Source: Clostridium swellfunianum (GTDB taxonomy: Bacteria > Bacillota > Clostridia > Clostridiales > Clostridiaceae). Taken from it: 64,000 nucleotides of DNA. The DNA is taken from NCBI RefSeq assembly GCF_023656515.1, contig NZ_JAMOFV010000006.1, positions 2,836,036-2,900,035 on the forward strand, in the 5' to 3' direction. Positions 9,852-20,572 of this stretch are shown one piece after another (position 1 is the first letter of the stretch; every line of letters begins with the position of its first letter). The position numbers and the translations under genes are program-made. Below the pieces are notes generated by a model, which worked only from the letters and a program-made list of their open reading frames with translations, was not told the origin of the DNA and searched no databases.

Positions 9852-11129
9852 ATGTTATCAACCCTACGTAATGCATGGAGGACTCCCGAGTTAAGAAAAA
9901 GGTTACTATACACACTACTTTTTGTTGCAATATACAGGATGGGGAGTCATATCCTCGTTCCTGGCGTTGACTCAAGCGCATTAAAGAACTTAGCCAATCA
10001 AGGAACTTTATTTGGATTTTATGACCTGATGACAGGTGGAGCATTTAGTAGATTTAATATTTTTGCTATGGGTGTTATCCCATACATTAATGCATCGATA
10101 GTAATGCAGCTTTTAACAATAGCTATACCATATTTAGAGCAGCTTTCAAAAGAAGGCGAAGATGGTAGAAAAAAAATCCAAAATTATACTAGATATGCTG
10201 CTGTTGCTTTTGCGTTGCTACAGTCCTTTACAACCTATGTTTTAATAGCGAACTATGGTGTTTTAAAGGATAATTCAAAAATGAGTGTATTCCTTATAAT
10301 GCTTATAGTTACTACTGCGTCAATATTCTTGATGTGGCTTGGTGATCAAATAACAGTAAAAGGAATTGGTAATGGTGTGTCTCTTTTAATATTTATTAAT
10401 ATTATATCGAGAATGCCTGTGACTATTAACCAAATTGCGAGTCTCCAAAGCTTTGAAGAAATTAATATAGTAGAGGTTATAATATTTATAGTAGCTGTTG
10501 CAGCATTATTAGTTGCAGTTGTTGTAATGAGTTTGGCAGAAAGAAGAATACCTGTTCAGTATGCAGGAAAAACTGTAGGAAATAAAACTTTCAGGGGACA
10601 ATCAACTCATATTCCAATAAATTTAAATTCTTCTGGGGTTATTGCTATAATTTTTGCATCATCAGTAATGCAGTTCCCGAAAACAATTGCTCAATTCTGG
10701 CCAACATCGCCAGTGTTTAAAGCAATTGTTGGGTCTAAGTACAGTCCGTTTAAGGATAATTCTTGGATGTATATGATTACGTTCTTCGTATTGATATTAT
10801 TCTTTGCATGGTTTTATACACAAATTACATTTAAACCAGATGAAATGGCTGAAAATATGCATAAGTCTTCAGGATTTATTCCTGGTATAAGACCTGGTGA
10901 TCATACTGCAAGACATATTGAAAGAGTATTAAATAAAGTCTCATTTATTGGTGGAACCTTTGCAGCACTTATTGCTGTATTCCCTATCTATTTAGAAGGA
11001 CACACTAACTTCAAAGGGATTTATTTTGGAGGAACCAGCCTGCTGATTGTGGTTGGAGTTGCCATGGATACCATGAGACAATTAGAATCACAATTAGTAA
11101 TGCGTCATTACCAAGGATTTTTAAAATAA
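9852..11129 (+). CDS. secY: Protein translocase subunit SecY
   Basis: The 425-aa SecY is the central channel of the Sec translocon, with ten predicted membrane segments. The first follows LRKRLLYTLLFVAIYRMGSH. The family motif GQSTHIPINLN lies in the loop before segment seven. The ATG abuts the rplO stop with AGGTGG in the end of rplO, so translation is probably coupled. SecY in the spc operon is standard for bacteria. Confidence 0.98.
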   Translation: MLSTLRNAWRTPELRKRLLYTLLFVAIYRMGSHILVPGVDSSALKNLANQGTLFGFYDLMTGGAFSRFNIFAMGVIPYINASIVMQLLTIAIPYLEQLSKEGEDGRKKIQNYTRYAAVAFALLQSFTTYVLIANYGVLKDNSKMSVFLIMLIVTTASIFLMWLGDQITVKGIGNGVSLLIFINIISRMPVTINQIASLQSFEEINIVEVIIFIVAVAALLVAVVVMSLAERRIPVQYAGKTVGNKTFRGQSTHIPINLNSSGVIAIIFASSVMQFPKTIAQFWPTSPVFKAIVGSKYSPFKDNSWMYMITFFVLILFFAWFYTQITFKPDEMAENMHKSSGFIPGIRPGDHTARHIERVLNKVSFIGGTFAALIAVFPIYLEGHTNFKGIYFGGTSLLIVVGVAMDTMRQLESQLVMRHYQGFLK

Positions 11130-11148
11130 CTAATTGGAGATGGTGCTA

Positions 11149-11817
11149 TTGAAAATAGTTTTATTAGGTCCTCCTGGAGCTGGAAAGGGAACTCAAGCTA
11201 AGTCAATATGCAATAGATTTTCCATACCACACATATCTACAGGTGATATTTTCCGAAAGCATATATCGGAAATGACCCTCCTAGGGATTGAAGCAAAAAA
11301 AAACATTGATAAAGGACTGTTGGTGCCAGACGATATAACTATTCAATTAGTGGAGGAAAGGCTAAAACAGGAAGACTGTAATAAAGGATATCTGCTCGAT
11401 GGGTTTCCTAGAACAGTTGCTCAAGCAAAAGCACTAGATAATTTTTTAGTTAAAAATAATGATAGTTTAACAACTGCTTTGTTGATTGATGTTCCAAAAG
11501 ATTTTATAATTGAACGTATGAGCGGAAGAAGAGTGTGTCTTTCCTGCGGAGCCAGCTACCACAATAAATTTAACCCTCCTATTATTGAAGGTAAATGCGA
11601 TGTTTGTGGCAGTGATGTTATTCAAAGGAAAGATGATGAGGAAAGTACAGTACGAAACAGGCTGGAAATCTATGATGCACAAACTCAGCCACTAATAAAC
11701 TATTATAGAGATAAAAACTTACTTTCAGTAGTTGATGGAACACAGGCAATTAACGATGTTTTTAAAAATATTTGCGATATCCTAGGGAGAGAGATAAATG
11801 ATAATTATAAAGAATGA
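11149..11817 (+). CDS. adk: Adenylate kinase
   Basis: The 222-aa enzyme catalyses AMP + ATP to 2 ADP. It has the P-loop [10 protein letters not shown] (residues 7-16), the NMP motif [10 protein letters not shown] and a long LID with two CxxC pairs (CLSC, CDVC), so it is the zinc-stabilised Gram-positive type. I chose TTG 11149 because GGAG 11136-11139 is about 9 nt upstream and the product then begins [12 protein letters not shown] 11134 overlaps the ribosome binding site. The 3' end overlaps map by 20 nt. Confidence 0.96.
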   Translation: MKIVLLGPPGAGKGTQAKSICNRFSIPHISTGDIFRKHISEMTLLGIEAKKNIDKGLLVPDDITIQLVEERLKQEDCNKGYLLDGFPRTVAQAKALDNFLVKNNDSLTTALLIDVPKDFIIERMSGRRVCLSCGASYHNKFNPPIIEGKCDVCGSDVIQRKDDEESTVRNRLEIYDAQTQPLINYYRDKNLLSVVDGTQAINDVFKNICDILGREINDNYKE

Positions 11818-12544
11818 TATAGAAATCGACTATATGAGAAAAGCGGGTAGGCTTGTTGGAGAAACTCTAGCAAGACTTGAAGAGGTAATAAAACCAGGTA
11901 TAACCACTGCAGAATTAGATAAAATAGCAGAAGAGTTCATAATAAAGCATAATGCTAAACCATCCTTTAAGGGTTATCATGGCTTCCCAGGTTCTATTTG
12001 TTCATCTGTAAACAATGAAGTTGTACATGGAATACCAGGGAATCGTGTACTTCAAGAGGGAGATATAATTAGTATTGATTGTGGTGCCATTTTAAATGGA
12101 TATCAAGGAGATGCTGCTAGAACTGTTCCAGTTGGAAAGATTTCAAAAGAAGCTGAAAAATTAATTGAAGTTACTAGAGAAAGCTTTTTTAAAGGAATAG
12201 ATTATGCTACGGTAGAACATAGACTTACTGATATATCCGCTGCAATACAAACTTATGTTGAAAGCTTTGGATTTTCAGTTGTGCGCGATTTTGTAGGTCA
12301 TGGTATAGGAAAAGATATGCATGAAGATCCTGAGGTTCCTAACTTTGGTAAACCAGGAAGGGGACCAAAACTTAAACATGGTATGGTTTTAGCTATAGAA
12401 CCTATGGTGAATATCGGAAAGTATCACGTTGAGGTTGAAGCGAATGATTGGACTGTTGTCACCGCAGATGGTACTTTATCAGCGCATTATGAAAATACAG
12501 TAGCCATTTTAAATAATGGACCTGAGATATTAACTCTTATCTAA
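11798..12544 (+). CDS. map: Methionine aminopeptidase, type I
   Basis: The 248-aa enzyme removes the N-terminal methionine from nascent proteins. The metal ligands are visible in the [17 protein letters not shown] aspartates, the GHGIG histidine, the AIEPMVNIG glutamate and the final SAHYENT glutamate. It lacks the N-terminal zinc extension of type Ib. The start lies within the end of adk, with GGGAGAG as the ribosome binding site. Confidence 0.97.
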   Translation: MIIIKNDIEIDYMRKAGRLVGETLARLEEVIKPGITTAELDKIAEEFIIKHNAKPSFKGYHGFPGSICSSVNNEVVHGIPGNRVLQEGDIISIDCGAILNGYQGDAARTVPVGKISKEAEKLIEVTRESFFKGIDYATVEHRLTDISAAIQTYVESFGFSVVRDFVGHGIGKDMHEDPEVPNFGKPGRGPKLKHGMVLAIEPMVNIGKYHVEVEANDWTVVTADGTLSAHYENTVAILNNGPEILTLI

Positions 12545-12557
12545 TGAGGTGGTTATT

Positions 12558-12839
12558 TTGATAAGTACTGACTATATTGGAAGGGTTGTACTATCTAAGT
12601 CTGGAAGAGATGAAGGTAGATACTTTGTCATCGTAGATATAATTAATGAAAATTATGTCTATATTTCAGATGGAGATTTAAGAAGATTACAAAAACCCAA
12701 GAAGAAAAAGATAAAACATCTTATCTTTACAAAACATACATCAGAAAATATCAAAAACCTACTTCAAGAAGGAGATAAGGTTAATAATAATGCGATAAGA
12801 AAATATTTACAGTCTATGAACTCTAATGAGGAGGTTTGA
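12558..12839 (+). CDS. KOW-domain RNA-binding protein (L14e-like)
   Basis: The 93-aa basic protein has a KOW-like N-terminal segment, [19 protein letters not shown], followed by a lysine-rich stretch ([10 protein letters not shown]). Proteins of this kind lie between map and infA in many Clostridia and resemble archaeal/eukaryotic L14e/L27e. The function is not established; ribosome association is inferred. TTG 12558 fits GAGGTGG 12546-12552, and the GTG at 12549 overlaps that site. Confidence 0.85.
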   Translation: MISTDYIGRVVLSKSGRDEGRYFVIVDIINENYVYISDGDLRRLQKPKKKKIKHLIFTKHTSENIKNLLQEGDKVNNNAIRKYLQSMNSNEEV

Positions 12840-12846
12840 TTACCTT

Positions 12847-13065
12847 ATGTCAAAAGAAGATGTTATTGAAATGCAGGGTAAGGTTTTAGAATCACTACCT
12901 AATGCAATGTTCAGAGTTGAACTAGAAAGTGGTCATGAAATATTAGCTCATATTTCAGGCAAACTTAGAATGAATTTCATAAGGATTATACCAGGGGATA
13001 AAGTTACAGTGGAGTTATCTCCATATGACTTAACACGTGGTAGAATAACCTGGAGAGCAAAGTAA
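12847..13065 (+). CDS. infA: Translation initiation factor IF-1
   Basis: The 72-aa protein, the exact IF-1 length, begins [20 protein letters not shown] and forms an S1/OB fold that blocks the 30S A site. ATG 12847 is preferred over the upstream in-frame start at 12826. GAGGAGG at the end of the KOW gene provides the ribosome binding site. Confidence 0.98.
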   Translation: MSKEDVIEMQGKVLESLPNAMFRVELESGHEILAHISGKLRMNFIRIIPGDKVTVELSPYDLTRGRITWRAK

Positions 13066-13069
13066 TTAA

Positions 13070-13195
<126 letters not shown>

Positions 13196-13319
13196 TTAAT
13201 GTTAATACTGTTTTAGGTGCGGCTGACAGTAGAAACATTATGCTTCTATTGACCTGAAACTTTTATATATATTTTAGCAATACTTTCGCTTGATTAATAC
13301 CTAGGAGGTGTAAGATTTA
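13196..13319 (+). promoter_or_regulatory. Possible leader of the alpha block (rpsM)
   Basis: This 124-nt gap is longer than most in the operon. CAGTAGAA pairs with TTCTATTG around a 9-nt loop (about 13,226-13,250), closed by AGGT/ACCT. The rest is AT-rich before AGGAGGTG. A ribosomal-protein target site is possible by position, but no family was recognised. No terminator or strong promoter is seen. Confidence 0.35.
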
Positions 13320-13691
13320 ATGGCAAGAATAGCAGGTGTTGACCTACCAAAAGAGAAAAGAGTAGAAATAGGTCTAACATATATATATGGAATAGGATTA
13401 CCAAGTTCACACAAAATACTTAGTGAAACTGGTGTTAACCCAGACACAAGAGTTAGAGATTTAACTGAAGAAGAAGTTAATGCATTAAGAGATTATATTA
13501 ACAAAAACTTCAAGGTTGAAGGTGATCTAAGAAGAGATATAGCTCTTAGCATAAAGAGACTAGTTGAAATAGGAACTTATAGAGGACTTAGACATAGAAA
13601 AGGTCTTCCTGTAAGAGGACAAAGAACAAAGACAAATGCAAGAACAAGAAAAGGCCCAAAGAGAGCTATAGGGGCTAAGAAGAAGAAATAG
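13320..13691 (+). CDS. rpsM: 30S ribosomal protein S13
   Basis: The 123-aa S13 protein has [20 protein letters not shown] at the start and the C-terminal basic tail [20 protein letters not shown] type. It bridges the 30S head to the 50S subunit. AGGAGGTG precedes the ATG. It is the first gene of the alpha block. Confidence 0.98.
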   Translation: MARIAGVDLPKEKRVEIGLTYIYGIGLPSSHKILSETGVNPDTRVRDLTEEEVNALRDYINKNFKVEGDLRRDIALSIKRLVEIGTYRGLRHRKGLPVRGQRTKTNARTRKGPKRAIGAKKKK

Positions 13692-13706
13692 TAGGGAGGT
13701 TAGGAA

Positions 13707-14108
13707 ATGGCAGCTCAATCAAAGGTTAAAAAGACCACTAGAAGAAGAAAAGAAAGAAAAAATGTTGAGCATGGTGCTGCACATATCAAATCCACTTTCA
13801 ATAACTCTATAGTTACCCTTACTGATAGAAACGGAAACGCTTTATCATGGGCAAGTGCAGGTGGATTAGGATTTAGAGGGTCTAGAAAGAGTACCCCATA
13901 TGCAGCTCAAATGGCAGCAGAAACTGCAGCTAAGGCAGCTATGGAACACGGCTTAAGAAGTGTTGAAGTTTATGTAAAGGGACCTGGAGCAGGTAGAGAA
14001 GCTGCAATAAGATCTTTACAAGCAGCAGGGCTTGAAGTAACTTTAATAAAAGACGTTACTCCAATACCACACAACGGTTGCAGACCACCTAAGAGAAGAA
14101 GAGTTTAA
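13707..14108 (+). CDS. rpsK: 30S ribosomal protein S11
   Basis: The 133-aa S11 protein has [19 protein letters not shown] and the C-terminal motif [16 protein letters not shown]. It forms the 30S platform near the E site. TAGGGAGG precedes the ATG, 15 nt after rpsM. Confidence 0.98.
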   Translation: MAAQSKVKKTTRRRKERKNVEHGAAHIKSTFNNSIVTLTDRNGNALSWASAGGLGFRGSRKSTPYAAQMAAETAAKAAMEHGLRSVEVYVKGPGAGREAAIRSLQAAGLEVTLIKDVTPIPHNGCRPPKRRRV

Positions 14109-14153
14109 TTTGTTGTAATATATAGAGAGAAATTTACAGGAGGTGTAGATTTA

Positions 14154-14774
14154 ATGGCAAGATATACTGGAGCTCACTGCAGATTATGCAGAAGAGAAGG
14201 GATGAAGCTATTCCTAAAAGGGGATAGATGCTATACAGATAAATGTGCAGTTGCTAGAAGAGGCTATGCGCCAGGACAACACGGGCAAAGCAAGAAAAAG
14301 CTTTCAAACTATGGTGTTCAATTAAGAGAGAAGCAAAAGGCTAAGAGAATCTACGAATTACTTGAAGGCCAATTCAGAAAGTACTATGAGAAAGCTGATA
14401 GAATGAGGGGAATCACAGGTGAGAACCTTCTTAAGCTTCTAGAAATGAGATTAGATAACGTAGTGTTCAGACTAGGTTATGGTGGATCAAGAAGAGAAGC
14501 TAGACAGTTAGTAACTCACGGACATTTCTTAGTAAATGGAAAGAAAGTTGATATTCCATCTTATGAAGTATCTGTAAATGATGTTATCACTGTTGCTGAA
14601 AAGAGCAGAAGCAGCGAAAGATTTAAAGTATTTGCTGAAAATCCAAAGGCTCTTCCAAACTGGTTACAAGGTAGTTCAGAAAACTTTGAAGGCAAGGTTA
14701 TAGCTGAGCCAGCAAGAGCTGACATAGATATTCCAGTTAACGAAACATTAATAGTTGAGTTATATAGCAAGTAA
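14154..14774 (+). CDS. rpsD: 30S ribosomal protein S4, zinc-binding type
   Basis: The 206-aa S4 protein has an N-terminal zinc knuckle (C9, C12, C26, C31) and an S4 RNA-binding domain with [21 protein letters not shown]. It nucleates 30S assembly and can act as a translational autoregulator. Unlike in Bacillus subtilis, where rpsD is separate, it lies in the alpha operon. ACAGGAGGTG precedes the ATG. Confidence 0.98.
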   Translation: MARYTGAHCRLCRREGMKLFLKGDRCYTDKCAVARRGYAPGQHGQSKKKLSNYGVQLREKQKAKRIYELLEGQFRKYYEKADRMRGITGENLLKLLEMRLDNVVFRLGYGGSRREARQLVTHGHFLVNGKKVDIPSYEVSVNDVITVAEKSRSSERFKVFAENPKALPNWLQGSSENFEGKVIAEPARADIDIPVNETLIVELYSK

Positions 14775-14835
14775 TAGAGATAGAATCAGTTGCCCTCAAA
14801 ATAGCAATTAATTTAATAATAAGGAGGGTTATAGT

Positions 14836-15783
14836 ATGTTAGAAATAGAAAAGCCAAAAATAGAATGTGTCGAGCTTAGTGAAGATGGTATTTACGGTAA
14901 GTTTGTCGTTGAGCCTTTAGAAAGAGGATATGGTACTACTCTAGGAAATGCATTGAGGAGAATATTACTTTCCTCATTGCCTGGAGTTGCGCCAAATGCC
15001 ATAAAAATAGAAAATGTCCTTCATGAGTTTTCAACTGTTCAGGGAGTTAAGGAAGACGTAACTGAACTAGTGCTTAACATAAAGGGTTTAGCTCTTAAGA
15101 TGAATGGAGAAGGACCAAAGACTATTTATATCGATGCTAAAGGTGAAGGCGAAGTTACTGGAGCAGATATCAAGACTGATGGAGATGTAGAGGTTGTTAA
15201 TCAAGATCTACATATAGCTACGTTAGATTCTGATGGAAGATTATATATGGAAATCACTGTAGATAGAGGAAGAGGTTATGTTTCTCAAGCTAAGAATAAG
15301 AGTGACAATCAGCCTATTAACACTATTCCAGTAGATTCAATATATACACCTACAAAGAGAGTTAATTTTACAATTGAAAATACTAGAGTAGGACAGATTA
15401 CTGACTACGATAAATTAACTCTTGAAATATGGACTAATGGTACTATTAAACCAGATGAAGCTATAGGTTTGTCTGCAAAGATACTTATCGAACATTTTAA
15501 GTTATTTATGACACTAACAGACCATGCTAACAATGTAGAAATCATGGTTGAAAAAGAAGAAGATAAGAAAGAAAAAGTACTTGAAATGACCATAGAAGAA
15601 CTTGATCTTTCAGTTAGAAGTTACAACTGTTTAAAGAGAGCTGGTATAAATACAGTTCAAGAATTAACTCAAAGATCAATGGACGATATGATGAAAGTTA
15701 GAAACTTAGGTAAAAAGTCTTTAGAAGAAGTTGAGCAAAAGCTTGCTGCTTTAGGACTTGGCTTAAGAATGAGCGATGAATAG
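14836..15783 (+). CDS. rpoA: RNA polymerase alpha subunit
   Basis: The 315-aa alpha subunit has an N-terminal dimerisation domain (about 1-228, with [15 protein letters not shown]) and, after an acidic linker ([10 protein letters not shown]), a C-terminal domain (about 250-312) with [16 protein letters not shown] that contacts UP elements and activators. AAGGAGGG precedes the ATG. A hairpin begins at its stop codon. Confidence 0.98.
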   Translation: MLEIEKPKIECVELSEDGIYGKFVVEPLERGYGTTLGNALRRILLSSLPGVAPNAIKIENVLHEFSTVQGVKEDVTELVLNIKGLALKMNGEGPKTIYIDAKGEGEVTGADIKTDGDVEVVNQDLHIATLDSDGRLYMEITVDRGRGYVSQAKNKSDNQPINTIPVDSIYTPTKRVNFTIENTRVGQITDYDKLTLEIWTNGTIKPDEAIGLSAKILIEHFKLFMTLTDHANNVEIMVEKEEDKKEKVLEMTIEELDLSVRSYNCLKRAGINTVQELTQRSMDDMMKVRNLGKKSLEEVEQKLAALGLGLRMSDE

Positions 15784-15807
15784 GTAAAAGCCTAAATGGT
15801 TTTTACC
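15783..15807 (+). repeat. TAAAT-capped 10-bp hairpin (copy A, before rplQ)
   Basis: GGTAAAAGCC (15,783-15,792) pairs with GGTTTTTACC (15,798-15,807) around the pentaloop TAAAT, starting in the rpoA stop codon. Stem length, loop and position match the hairpins at 30,285 and 52,771. A second hairpin, ATAGGAATATC/GATATCCTAT, follows before the rplQ ribosome binding site, but the downstream module of the other copies is not conserved here. Confidence 0.55.
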
Positions 15808-15877
15808 GATATATTGCGCATAGGAATATCTTTAGTTGATATCCTATAAACAATGAGTTCAAAAAGGAGGTAATGAC

Positions 15878-16219
15878 ATGGCAGGATACCGTAAACTTGG
15901 TCGTCCAACTGACCAAAGAAAAGCAATGCTTAGAAACTTAGTTACTAGTTTCTTAAAGCACGGAAAAATAGAAACTACTGATACTAGAGCAAAAGAAACT
16001 AGAAATATAGCTGAAAAAATGATTACTCTTGCTAAAAGAGGAGATCTTCACGCTAGAAGACAAGTACTTGCTTTTGTAACAGAAGAAGCTGTAGTTGCAG
16101 ATTTATTTGAAAAGATAGCTCCAAAGTATGCTGAGAGAAATGGTGGATATACTAGAATGTACAAAGTAGGTCCAAGAAGAGGCGACGGAGCAGAAATGGT
16201 TATACTAGAGTTAGTATAA
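15878..16219 (+). CDS. rplQ: 50S ribosomal protein L17
   Basis: The 113-aa L17 protein ([20 protein letters not shown]) is the usual Gram-positive length. It lies near the tunnel exit. AAAAGGAGG precedes ATG 15,878. It is the last ribosomal gene of the superoperon and is followed by a terminator. Confidence 0.98.
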   Translation: MAGYRKLGRPTDQRKAMLRNLVTSFLKHGKIETTDTRAKETRNIAEKMITLAKRGDLHARRQVLAFVTEEAVVADLFEKIAPKYAERNGGYTRMYKVGPRRGDGAEMVILELV

Positions 16220-16222
16220 TAT

Positions 16223-16259
16223 AAAAGGGATTAAGTTAAACTAGCTTAGTCCCTTTTTT
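16223..16259 (+). terminator. Terminator after rplQ
   Basis: AAAAGGGA-TTAAG pairs with CTTA-GTCCCTTTT across a short AT loop, and TTTTTT follows. It ends the S10-spc-alpha transcript, with some read-through into the ecf genes likely because no strong promoter was seen after it. Confidence 0.85.
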
Positions 16260-16269
16260 GTAATAGAGG

Positions 16270-16292
16270 CACAACAATTGATAATTGTTGTG
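16270..16292 (+). other. Inverted repeat upstream of ecfA1
   Basis: CACAACAATT (16,270-16,279) and AATTGTTGTG (16,283-16,292) are perfect 10-bp arms with a 3-nt loop, 30 bp before the ecfA1 start. No T-run follows. It could be an operator or a stability hairpin. Confidence 0.4.
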
Positions 16293-16321
16293 TACCCTAG
16301 AGAAATACTAGGAGGTTTTCT

Positions 16322-17167
16322 ATGAGTGATAATATGGTAGAGTGCAGGGACCTTATATACAAATATGCTGCAAATGAGGGTGAACTAGCAAAAGTTGCTG
16401 TTGACGGTGTTAATTTATCTGTTAAAAAAGGTGAGTTCATAGTAGTACTAGGACGTAATGGTTCTGGTAAGTCAACTCTTGCAAAGCATGTTAATGCACT
16501 TCTTCTTCCTAGCGGAGGAAAGATGTATGTAGATGGCCTAGACACTTCTGATGCCAATAATTTATGGAACATAAGAAACAAGGCAGGAATGGTATTTCAA
16601 AATCCAGACAATCAGATAGTTGCTACTATTGTTGAAGAGGATGTAGCTTTTGGACCAGAAAATTTAGGTGTAGAACCTTCTGAAATAAGAGCAAGAGTTG
16701 AAGACTCATTAAAGAAAGTGGATATGTTTGACTATAAAAGGCATGCACCACATCTACTTTCAGGAGGACAGAAACAGAGAATCGCAATTGCCGGAATTTT
16801 AGCAATGAGACCACAGTGTATTGTATTTGACGAACCAACAGCAATGTTAGACCCATCAGGAAGAAAAGAAGTTATAAAAACCATAAAGGATATAAATGAA
16901 AATTATGGAATAACTATAATTTTAATAACACACTTTATGGAAGAAGCTGCAGAAGCAGATAGAATTATAGTTATGGATCAAGGAAGTATAAAGCTTGAGG
17001 GAACCCCTAGGGATATATTTAGTCAGGTTCCTGTTATGAAAAACATAGGACTTGATGTTCCACAAGTTACAGAACTTGCTTATGAACTGCAGAAGAGTGG
17101 AATTAAAATTGATACAAATATATTATCAATAGATGAGATGGTGAATGCTCTATGCCAATTAAAATAG
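16322..17167 (+). CDS. ecfA1: ECF transporter ATPase EcfA1
   Basis: The 281-aa ABC ATPase of the energy-coupling-factor module has Walker [10 protein letters not shown] (44-52), the Q-loop QNPDNQ, signature LLSGGQKQR and Walker [10 protein letters not shown]. With EcfA2 and EcfT it powers substrate-specific S components that import vitamins and metals. No S component is nearby, which fits a shared group II module. AGGAGG precedes the ATG. Its end overlaps ecfA2 by 16 nt. Confidence 0.96.
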   Translation: MSDNMVECRDLIYKYAANEGELAKVAVDGVNLSVKKGEFIVVLGRNGSGKSTLAKHVNALLLPSGGKMYVDGLDTSDANNLWNIRNKAGMVFQNPDNQIVATIVEEDVAFGPENLGVEPSEIRARVEDSLKKVDMFDYKRHAPHLLSGGQKQRIAIAGILAMRPQCIVFDEPTAMLDPSGRKEVIKTIKDINENYGITIILITHFMEEAAEADRIIVMDQGSIKLEGTPRDIFSQVPVMKNIGLDVPQVTELAYELQKSGIKIDTNILSIDEMVNALCQLK

Positions 17168-18012
17168 AAAATCTGACACATATTTATATGAAGGGTTCAC
17201 CCTTCGAAAAGAAAGCTTTAGACAATGTTTCAGTAACTATAAATGATGGAGAATTTGTTGCACTTATTGGTCATACTGGTTCGGGTAAATCAACTTTAAT
17301 CCAGCATATTAATGGATTGTTAAAACCACACAGTGGAAATATCATTATTAATGATGTTAATATTGCTGATAAAGGTGTGAAGCTCAGTGATATTCGTAAA
17401 AAAGTTGGACTTGTATTTCAATATCCAGAATATCAACTTTTTGAAGAAACAATAGAAAAAGATATAGCGTTTGGTCCTAAAAACCTAGGGTTAAGCGACG
17501 AGGAAATAGACAATAGAGTTAAGAGAGCTATGAAAATGGTAGGTCTTGACTATGAGACCTATAAAAATAAATCACCATTTGATTTAAGCGGTGGACAAAA
17601 GAGAAGGGTTGCTATAGCTGGAGTTGTTGCTATGGAACCTAACGTTCTTATTTTAGATGAACCAACCGCAGGATTAGATCCTAGAGGAAGAGACGATATT
17701 TTAAATCAGGTGAAAGTTTTGCATAAGGAATACAAGATGACAATAATTTTGGTATCCCATAGTATGGAAGATGTAGCCAAAGTAGCTGACAGAATATTAG
17801 TTATGCATAGGGGTAAGTGTATTTTAGATGGTAGGCCAACGGATGTATTCAAGGAGATAGATACATTGGAAAGTGTGGGTCTTGCTGTGCCTCAGGTTAC
17901 TTATCTAATGAGGCAACTTAAAGAAAAAGGCTTTAATGTGTCTGGTGATGCATTTACAATAGCACAAGCTAGGGAAGAAATTATAAATGTATTAAGGAGC
18001 GCTGGAAGATGA
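17152..18012 (+). CDS. ecfA2: ECF transporter ATPase EcfA2
   Basis: The 286-aa partner ATPase has Walker [10 protein letters not shown] (40-48), signature DLSGGQKRR and Walker [10 protein letters not shown]. EcfA1 and EcfA2 form the heterodimeric motor on EcfT. The start lies inside ecfA1 and the end overlaps ecfT by 4 nt, so the three are translated as a coupled set. Confidence 0.96.
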   Translation: MPIKIENLTHIYMKGSPFEKKALDNVSVTINDGEFVALIGHTGSGKSTLIQHINGLLKPHSGNIIINDVNIADKGVKLSDIRKKVGLVFQYPEYQLFEETIEKDIAFGPKNLGLSDEEIDNRVKRAMKMVGLDYETYKNKSPFDLSGGQKRRVAIAGVVAMEPNVLILDEPTAGLDPRGRDDILNQVKVLHKEYKMTIILVSHSMEDVAKVADRILVMHRGKCILDGRPTDVFKEIDTLESVGLAVPQVTYLMRQLKEKGFNVSGDAFTIAQAREEIINVLRSAGR

Positions 18013-18821
18013 TTAAGGATATAACAATAGGCCAATACATACCAGGTGACTCTTTTGTCCACAAGCTTGATCCAAGAGTTAAAATATTAATTTCAATCTT
18101 TTATATAGTTACTCTTTTCTTAGTAAATAATTTTGAAGGTTATATATTTGTTATAGCTTTTACAGCAATATCGATTTTAATTTCTAAAGTTCCTGTAAAG
18201 TATATATACAAAGGCTTAAAGCCTATATTTGTACTACTTTTATTTACAGCTCTTATCAATATTTTTATGACTAGCGGAGATGTACTTCTATTTCAATGGA
18301 AGTTCCTAAGAGTATATCGTGAGGGACTTATAATGGCTGCCTTTATGATATTAAGGCTTACTTTCTTAATTATCGGTACCTCACTTTTAACACTTACTAC
18401 TTCTCCTATAGAGTTAACTGATGGTATTGAAAGGCTGCTGAATCCTTTTAAAAAAATAGGGGTTCCTGCTCACGAATTAGCTATGATGATGACAATAGCT
18501 CTTAGATTCATTCCAACACTTATGGATGAAACTGATAAGATAATGAAAGCTCAAATGGCGAGAGGTGCAGATTTTGAAAGTGGCAATATACTTAGAAGGG
18601 CAAAAAACCTAATACCCCTCTTAGTTCCGCTTTTTATAAGTTCGTTTAGAAGAGCAGATGAGCTTGCAATGGCTATGGAAGCTCGCTGTTATAGAGGTGG
18701 AGAGGGAAGAACAAGAATGAAGCAGCTTGTACTTACCAATTTGGATTTTATTGCTGCAACTGGAACGCTTATATTTATGGCACTTTGCATAGCAAGTAGA
18801 TACTGGTGGGCAGCTGTTTAG
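18009..18821 (+). CDS. ecfT: ECF transporter transmembrane protein EcfT
   Basis: The 270-aa membrane protein has five or six hydrophobic segments (first about 28-60) and the cytoplasmic coupling motifs AQMARGADF and AMEARCYRG, the Ala-Arg-Gly type signatures that contact the two ATPases. The ATG overlaps the ecfA2 stop. Confidence 0.95.
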   Translation: MIKDITIGQYIPGDSFVHKLDPRVKILISIFYIVTLFLVNNFEGYIFVIAFTAISILISKVPVKYIYKGLKPIFVLLLFTALINIFMTSGDVLLFQWKFLRVYREGLIMAAFMILRLTFLIIGTSLLTLTTSPIELTDGIERLLNPFKKIGVPAHELAMMMTIALRFIPTLMDETDKIMKAQMARGADFESGNILRRAKNLIPLLVPLFISSFRRADELAMAMEARCYRGGEGRTRMKQLVLTNLDFIAATGTLIFMALCIASRYWWAAV

Positions 18822-18841
18822 AAGAATTACGGAGTGTGCAT

Positions 18842-19579
18842 ATGAGAAATATAAAGCTTACTATAGAATATGACGGTACTAGTTATGCTGGTTGGCAGAA
18901 GCAGAAAAATGCAGCTACTATTCAGCAGGAATTAGAAAGTGCTATTGAAAAATTAACAGGTAATAAAATCGAGGTTATTGGCTCCAGTAGAACAGATGCT
19001 GGAGTACATGCTCGAGGATTTACTGCAAATTTTTATACGAATAGCACAATACCAGCTTCAAGTTTTCGAGAAGCTATAAATAGTAAGCTTCCTAGAGATA
19101 TTGTCATTTTACAGTCAGATGAGGTAAACAAAGATTTCCACGCCAGATATTCCTGTATTGGTAAGCAGTACAGCTATACTATATTAAACAGGTTACAGCC
19201 AAGTGCCTTAGAAAGAAACTATGTTTATCACTATAAAAAAAAGTTAGACTTTAGTTCTATGGAAATAGCGTGCCAGTACTTTGTTGGTAAGCATGATTTT
19301 ACAGCTTTTAGAAGTACTGGAAGTTCAGTAAAAACTTCAATACGCACTGTACATAAGGCATGGCTTGAAAAGTCTGGAGAAAAAATAACTTTTTATGTAG
19401 AAGCTGATGGTTTTCTTTACAATATGGTTAGAATTATGATTGGTACACTCATAGATGTGGGAATAGGCAAAATATTTCCCAAAGATTTAGAAGAGATTAT
19501 AAAATCTAAGGAAAGATGTAAGGCTGGAAACACCGCTCCTGCAAGCGGTTTATGTCTTGAAGCTGTATATTATAATTGA
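18842..19579 (+). CDS. truA: tRNA pseudouridine(38-40) synthase TruA
   Basis: The 245-aa enzyme converts U38-U40 of the tRNA anticodon arm to pseudouridine. It begins MRNIKLTIEYDGTSYAGWQ and the catalytic aspartate is in GSSRTDAGVHARG. The frame extends upstream to 18,806, but ATG 18,842 gives the family N-terminus and follows CGGAGTG. It follows ecfT as in many Firmicutes. Confidence 0.96.
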   Translation: MRNIKLTIEYDGTSYAGWQKQKNAATIQQELESAIEKLTGNKIEVIGSSRTDAGVHARGFTANFYTNSTIPASSFREAINSKLPRDIVILQSDEVNKDFHARYSCIGKQYSYTILNRLQPSALERNYVYHYKKKLDFSSMEIACQYFVGKHDFTAFRSTGSSVKTSIRTVHKAWLEKSGEKITFYVEADGFLYNMVRIMIGTLIDVGIGKIFPKDLEEIIKSKERCKAGNTAPASGLCLEAVYYN

Positions 19580-19589
19580 AGGAAATTTG

Positions 19590-19618
19590 TTGACACACCC
19601 GGTAGAATGTATTATAAT
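19590..19618 (+). promoter_or_regulatory. Consensus sigma-A promoter of rplM-rpsI
   Basis: A perfect TTGACA (19,590-19,595) and TATAAT (19,613-19,618) are separated by 17 bp, just after truA. It is the strongest promoter match in the window, with transcription starting near 19,625. Confidence 0.92.
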
Positions 19619-19624
19619 GAGTAA

Positions 19625-19700
19625 TGTTGTATTATGAAGTGTATAAGATCCACTAGCCCCGGATCTTGACATAGATAAACGTGTTTTTATGTAGAGTTCA
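19625..19700 (+). promoter_or_regulatory. L13-type leader of rplM
   Basis: The 5' leader contains the hairpin AAGATCC (19,645-19,651)/GGATCTT (19,661-19,667) with a CTAGCCCC-containing loop, placed between promoter and rplM. Leaders upstream of rplM-rpsI are known in Firmicutes as the L13 leader and are thought to bind L13. Membership is inferred from position and the simple hairpin. Confidence 0.6.
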
Positions 19701-19713
19701 GGGAGGGAAAAAG

Positions 19714-20148
19714 ATGAAATCATACTTAGCAAAGAAAAATGAAGTTGAAAGAAAATGGTATGTTATTGATGCTGCTGGAAAGCCACTTGGAAGAGTAGCT
19801 AGCCAAGTTGCAACAATATTAAGAGGAAAACATAAGCCAGTATTTACACCAAACGTTGACACAGGTGATTTTGTTATAATCATCAATGCAGAGAAGGTTG
19901 TTTTAACTGGAAAGAAGTTAGACCAAAAGATGATGAGACATCACTCATTATATCCAGGTGGATTAAAGGAAACTCCTTACAGAGAAGTTTTAGCTAAGAA
20001 GCCTGAATTCGCTTTCTCAGAAGCAGTTAGAAGAATGCTTCCAAGCGGACCTTTAGGAAGAGATATGCTTAAGAAGCTAAAGGTATACAGAGGTTCTGAG
20101 CATGAGCATGAAGCACAAAAACCTGAAGTACTAGAGTTAAAGTACTAA
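19714..20148 (+). CDS. rplM: 50S ribosomal protein L13
   Basis: The 144-aa L13 protein begins [20 protein letters not shown] and has [20 protein letters not shown] near the end. It is an early assembly protein of the 50S subunit. ATG 19,714 follows AGGGAGGG; an upstream in-frame ATG at 19,681 lacks a ribosome binding site. Confidence 0.98.
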   Translation: MKSYLAKKNEVERKWYVIDAAGKPLGRVASQVATILRGKHKPVFTPNVDTGDFVIIINAEKVVLTGKKLDQKMMRHHSLYPGGLKETPYREVLAKKPEFAFSEAVRRMLPSGPLGRDMLKKLKVYRGSEHEHEAQKPEVLELKY

Positions 20149-20173
20149 TCGGAAGCTGGAGGGAGGATTTAAA

Positions 20174-20566
20174 ATGGCTAAAGTTCAATATATAGGAACA
20201 GGTAGAAGAAAAAAATCTGTTGCAAGAGTTAGACTTGTACCAGGTGAAGGAAAAGTTACAGTAAACAAGAGAGACATAGAGAACTACTTTGGTTTAGAAA
20301 CTTTAAGAGTTATAGTTAACCAACCTTTAGTGTTAACTGGAACTAAAGAGAAGTTTGATGTAATAGTAAATGTACATGGTGGTGGATTCACAGGTCAAGC
20401 TGGAGCAATCAGACACGGTATAACTAGAGCATTAATGAAAGCTGATGAAGCTTTAAGACCAGAATTAAAGAAAGCTGGTTTTGTAACTAGAGACCCAAGA
20501 ATGAAGGAAAGAAAGAAATACGGTCTTAAGAAAGCTAGAAGAGCTCCACAATTCTCAAAGAGATAA
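20174..20566 (+). CDS. rpsI: 30S ribosomal protein S9
   Basis: The 130-aa S9 protein has [14 protein letters not shown] and the C-terminal tail [11 protein letters not shown], whose last lysine-arginine pair contacts P-site tRNA. GGAGGGAGG precedes the ATG, 25 nt after rplM, so the pair is one operon. Confidence 0.98.
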   Translation: MAKVQYIGTGRRKKSVARVRLVPGEGKVTVNKRDIENYFGLETLRVIVNQPLVLTGTKEKFDVIVNVHGGGFTGQAGAIRHGITRALMKADEALRPELKKAGFVTRDPRMKERKKYGLKKARRAPQFSKR

Positions 20567-20572
20567 TATTTC

